NCBI GenBank assembly: GCA_023429565.1 | Contig: JAEZDJ010000056.1 | Coordinates: 1 to 22,452 of the forward strand | DNA: 22,452 bases | Direction: 5' to 3' | From: Actinomycetes bacterium | Lineage (GTDB): Bacteria > Actinomycetota > Coriobacteriia > Coriobacteriales > Eggerthellaceae | Shown here: positions 20,882 to 22,452 of the stretch, piece by piece | How the letters are laid out: the number at the start of each line of letters is the position of its first letter | Position numbering within the stretch: position 1 is the stretch's first letter | The notes under the pieces: model-generated | The model's database searches: none | Told to the model about the DNA's origin: nothing | Seen by the model: the letters and a program-made list of their open reading frames with translations, nothing else | Program-made: the position numbers and the translations under genes

Positions 20882-22093
20882 CTACTCTGCCGCAACTTCA
20901 GCAGCGGGCGTCTCTTCCTTCGGCTTGTCGGCCTTTTTCTTGGCCGGCTTTTCCTCGACCTGAATGCTCTCGTCAACCTCGATCTCAAAGCCGAGGTCTT
21001 CAGCAGCAGCCTTCATGGACAGGGAGATTCGACGACGCTCCGGGTTGATCTCCATGACCTTGACCTTCACCTCGTTGCCAACTTTAACGACCTGAGCCGG
21101 GGTGTCGATGTGACGCGAAGACATCTCAGAAATATGAACCAGGCCTTCGATGGACTGACCCAGCTCGATGAATGCGCCAAACGGAACGATCTTGGTCACC
21201 TTGCCGTCGACGATGGTGCCGACCGGATACGATTCGACAAGCTTGATCCACGGATCTTCCGTGGTCTGCTTGAGACCAAGGGAGATGCGCTCGCGCTGCA
21301 AATCGACATCCAAGACCTCGACCTCCACCTCGTCGCCAACTTTGACGACTTCTGACGGATGGTTGACGTGGTTCCATGACAGCTCGGAGATGTGCACCAG
21401 GCCGTCGATGCCGCCCAGATCGACGAATGCGCCGAAATCGACGATCGAGGAAACGGTGCCCTTCAGGCGCATGCCCTTGCTCAGCTTGGCAAGGATCTCG
21501 GCACGCTCGTTCTTGCGGCCCTCCTCCAGCAGCACGCGGCGGGACAGGACAACGTTGTTGCGGTTGCGGTCCATCTCGATGACGCGAGCTTCGATTTCGG
21601 TGTTGAGGTACATGTCAAGGTCTTTGACACGACGGAGGTCAACCAAAGACGCAGGCAGGAAGCCTCGGAGACCGATGTCGAGGATAAGACCGCCCTTGAC
21701 GACTTCGATGACTTCGCCCGTGACCACTTCGCCGGCCTTGAACTTCTCTTCGACGCGAATCCATGCACGCTCGTACTCGGCACGCTTCTTGGAAAGGATC
21801 AGACGGCCGTCCTTGTCTTCCTTCTGAAGAACCAAGGCCTCAATCTTCTCGCCCAGGCTGACGATGTCGGCCGGATCGGCGTCTTTGCGAATGGACAGCT
21901 CACGGGAGGGAATGACGCCCTCGCTCTTGAACCCGATGTCCACGAGCACCTCATCGTGCTCAATCTTGACGATGGTGCCGTCGACGAGATCGCCCTCGTC
22001 GAACTCGGTCAGCGTACCGTCGATCATCTCGTTCATCTGCTCGTCAGAGATGTCTTCGAATTCGATGACAGACGTGTTTTTAATGTCGGTCAA
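20882..22093 (-). CDS. rpsA: 30S ribosomal protein S1
   Basis: S1 binds mRNA on the small subunit and helps initiation. The 403-residue protein has four S1 RNA-binding domains (starting near residues 34, 120, 206 and 291; for example GTVSSIVDFGAFVDLGGIDG followed by LVHISELSW, and GKVTKIVPFGAFIELGQSIE followed by LVHISEMSS) and a Lys/Glu/Ala-rich tail. Four domains is usual for actinobacteria, against six in Escherichia coli. The start codon is TTG (22091-22093), with AAAGGGG 6 nt upstream; no in-frame ATG gives an intact first domain. The ribosome-binding site can be sequestered by an upstream leader segment, which would permit autoregulation. Termination is by the hairpin at 20823-20856. 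Confidence 0.96.
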   Translation of the reverse strand: MTDIKNTSVIEFEDISDEQMNEMIDGTLTEFDEGDLVDGTIVKIEHDEVLVDIGFKSEGVIPSRELSIRKDADPADIVSLGEKIEALVLQKEDKDGRLILSKKRAEYERAWIRVEEKFKAGEVVTGEVIEVVKGGLILDIGLRGFLPASLVDLRRVKDLDMYLNTEIEARVIEMDRNRNNVVLSRRVLLEEGRKNERAEILAKLSKGMRLKGTVSSIVDFGAFVDLGGIDGLVHISELSWNHVNHPSEVVKVGDEVEVEVLDVDLQRERISLGLKQTTEDPWIKLVESYPVGTIVDGKVTKIVPFGAFIELGQSIEGLVHISEMSSRHIDTPAQVVKVGNEVKVKVMEINPERRRISLSMKAAAEDLGFEIEVDESIQVEEKPAKKKADKPKEETPAAEVAAE

Positions 22094-22096
22094 AAC

Positions 22097-22127
22097 GGAC
22101 CCCTTTCAAACCTTCAATCCGGGGACC
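22097..22127 (-). promoter_or_regulatory. Possible Shine-Dalgarno-sequestering hairpin of rpsA
   Basis: In the minus-strand RNA GGTCCCC (22127-22121) can pair with GGGGTCC (22103-22097), which contains the GGGG of the rpsA ribosome-binding site, with one T-T mismatch and a 17-nt loop. Masking of the ribosome-binding site would allow feedback control by S1 itself, which is known in Escherichia coli with a different structure. Confidence 0.4.
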
Positions 22128-22260
22128 CTTCGTCATGATTGATTGCTTCACACACCATGTTCGCTAATGCAAAAGCTTGCGCGCTCAGCTGTGCAATAAA
22201 ACATGTCTCGGGGGCCTGCAGTTACTGTACGCCCATCGGGGTTTCCCGACAAGCTGCATT

Positions 22261-22269
22261 AGTATACCA
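22261..22269 (-). promoter_or_regulatory. Extended -10 promoter of rpsA
   Basis: TGG-TATACT on the minus strand (TATACT at 22266-22261) is the same extended -10 as at recN. Transcription from about 22254 would give a leader of roughly 160 nt. The -35 region is poor. Confidence 0.6.
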
Positions 22270-22357
22270 CATGGGAAATGGCCTGCCGCCTATTTTCCTC
22301 AGGGCAAAGGATTTCGGCATGGTTTCGGAGTTTGAATTCTTTATTGCAGGTTCTGTC

Positions 22358-22386
22358 TTTAAAGCTGCACTTGGTCTTACAAGCAA
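22358..22386 (-). promoter_or_regulatory. Weak second promoter candidate for rpsA
   Basis: On the minus strand TTGCTT (22386-22381), 17-bp spacer, TTTAAA (22363-22358). The -10 is a 4-of-6 match. It lies about 270 bp before the rpsA start. Confidence 0.25.
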
Positions 22387-22452
22387 ATCCCATGACGGGC
22401 GCGAGGGCCCTTAGGCCCGAGTGTCCGGTACGTTTTCGCAAGGGAAAAAATC
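22387..22452. other. Window end, no gene seen
   Basis: No credible coding frame is present. A short hairpin (GGGCC 22405-22409 with GGCCC 22414-22418) is visible, and A6 at 22445-22450 would be a T-run on the minus strand, possibly the tail of a terminator whose stem lies beyond the window edge. Confidence 0.25.

Noticed and set aside
22139..22414. Open frame opposite the rpsA leader
   Set aside because: It lies over the rpsA promoter and leader, has no ribosome-binding site or recognisable domain, and shows no coding-like composition.
1..22452. CRISPR array, tRNA, rRNA or prophage genes
   Set aside because: No regularly spaced repeats, cloverleaf-type sequences, rRNA segments, integrase or transposase genes were seen.

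Overview
The window looks like a chromosomal segment of a moderately GC-rich actinobacterium, most plausibly class Coriobacteriia (Eggerthellaceae-like). This is inferred from coaE-uvrB on one strand with rpsA nearby, GTG/TTG starts, a LexA box of the GAAC-N4-GTTC type, a four-domain S1 protein, and EFR1-type and CBS-fused transporter genes. No 16S rRNA or other species marker is present, so genus is not assigned. I see no tRNA, rRNA, CRISPR array or transposase gene.

Left part (1-5900): a structured upstream region precedes a 14-TM drug-efflux MFS protein with a C-terminal CBS pair. Facing it is recN, then about 440 bp of possibly decayed coding sequence, a TipA-type MerR regulator with a textbook 19-bp-spacer autoregulated promoter, and a Spx/ArsC-like thioredoxin-fold protein.

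Middle (5900-13700): an EFR1 flavodoxin/ferredoxin fusion; a long promoter region with a palindromic operator; a four-gene YtrA-type operon (GntR regulator, ABC ATPase, two paralogous permeases from a tandem duplication); then a cell-wall group: a monofunctional GT51 peptidoglycan glycosyltransferase whose start region carries a striking 22-bp perfect inverted repeat, and a GH25 lysozyme-like probable lipoprotein. A second (DHA3-type) MFS exporter follows, and its stop codon lies in one end of a 170-bp MITE-like element.

Right part (13700-22452): on the minus strand uvrB (with LexA box), an ABC-F ATPase behind a ~280-nt leader holding a three-codon uORF and a long hairpin, coaE and rpsA. A plus-strand OatA-like acyltransferase, apparently expressed from a leaderless GTG mRNA, sits between rpsA and coaE.

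Themes: envelope maintenance and envelope stress (GT51, GH25, OatA-like, Ytr-like ABC, two MFS pumps, ABC-F), DNA repair (recN, uvrB), and much visible cis-regulation. Many promoters share an extended -10 (TGnTATAxT-like) with a poor -35. The most interesting leads are the ABC-F leader, the MFS-CBS fusion flanked by hairpins, the palindromic insertion in the GT51 gene, the MITE-like element, and the leaderless acyltransferase. None is a demonstrated new system.
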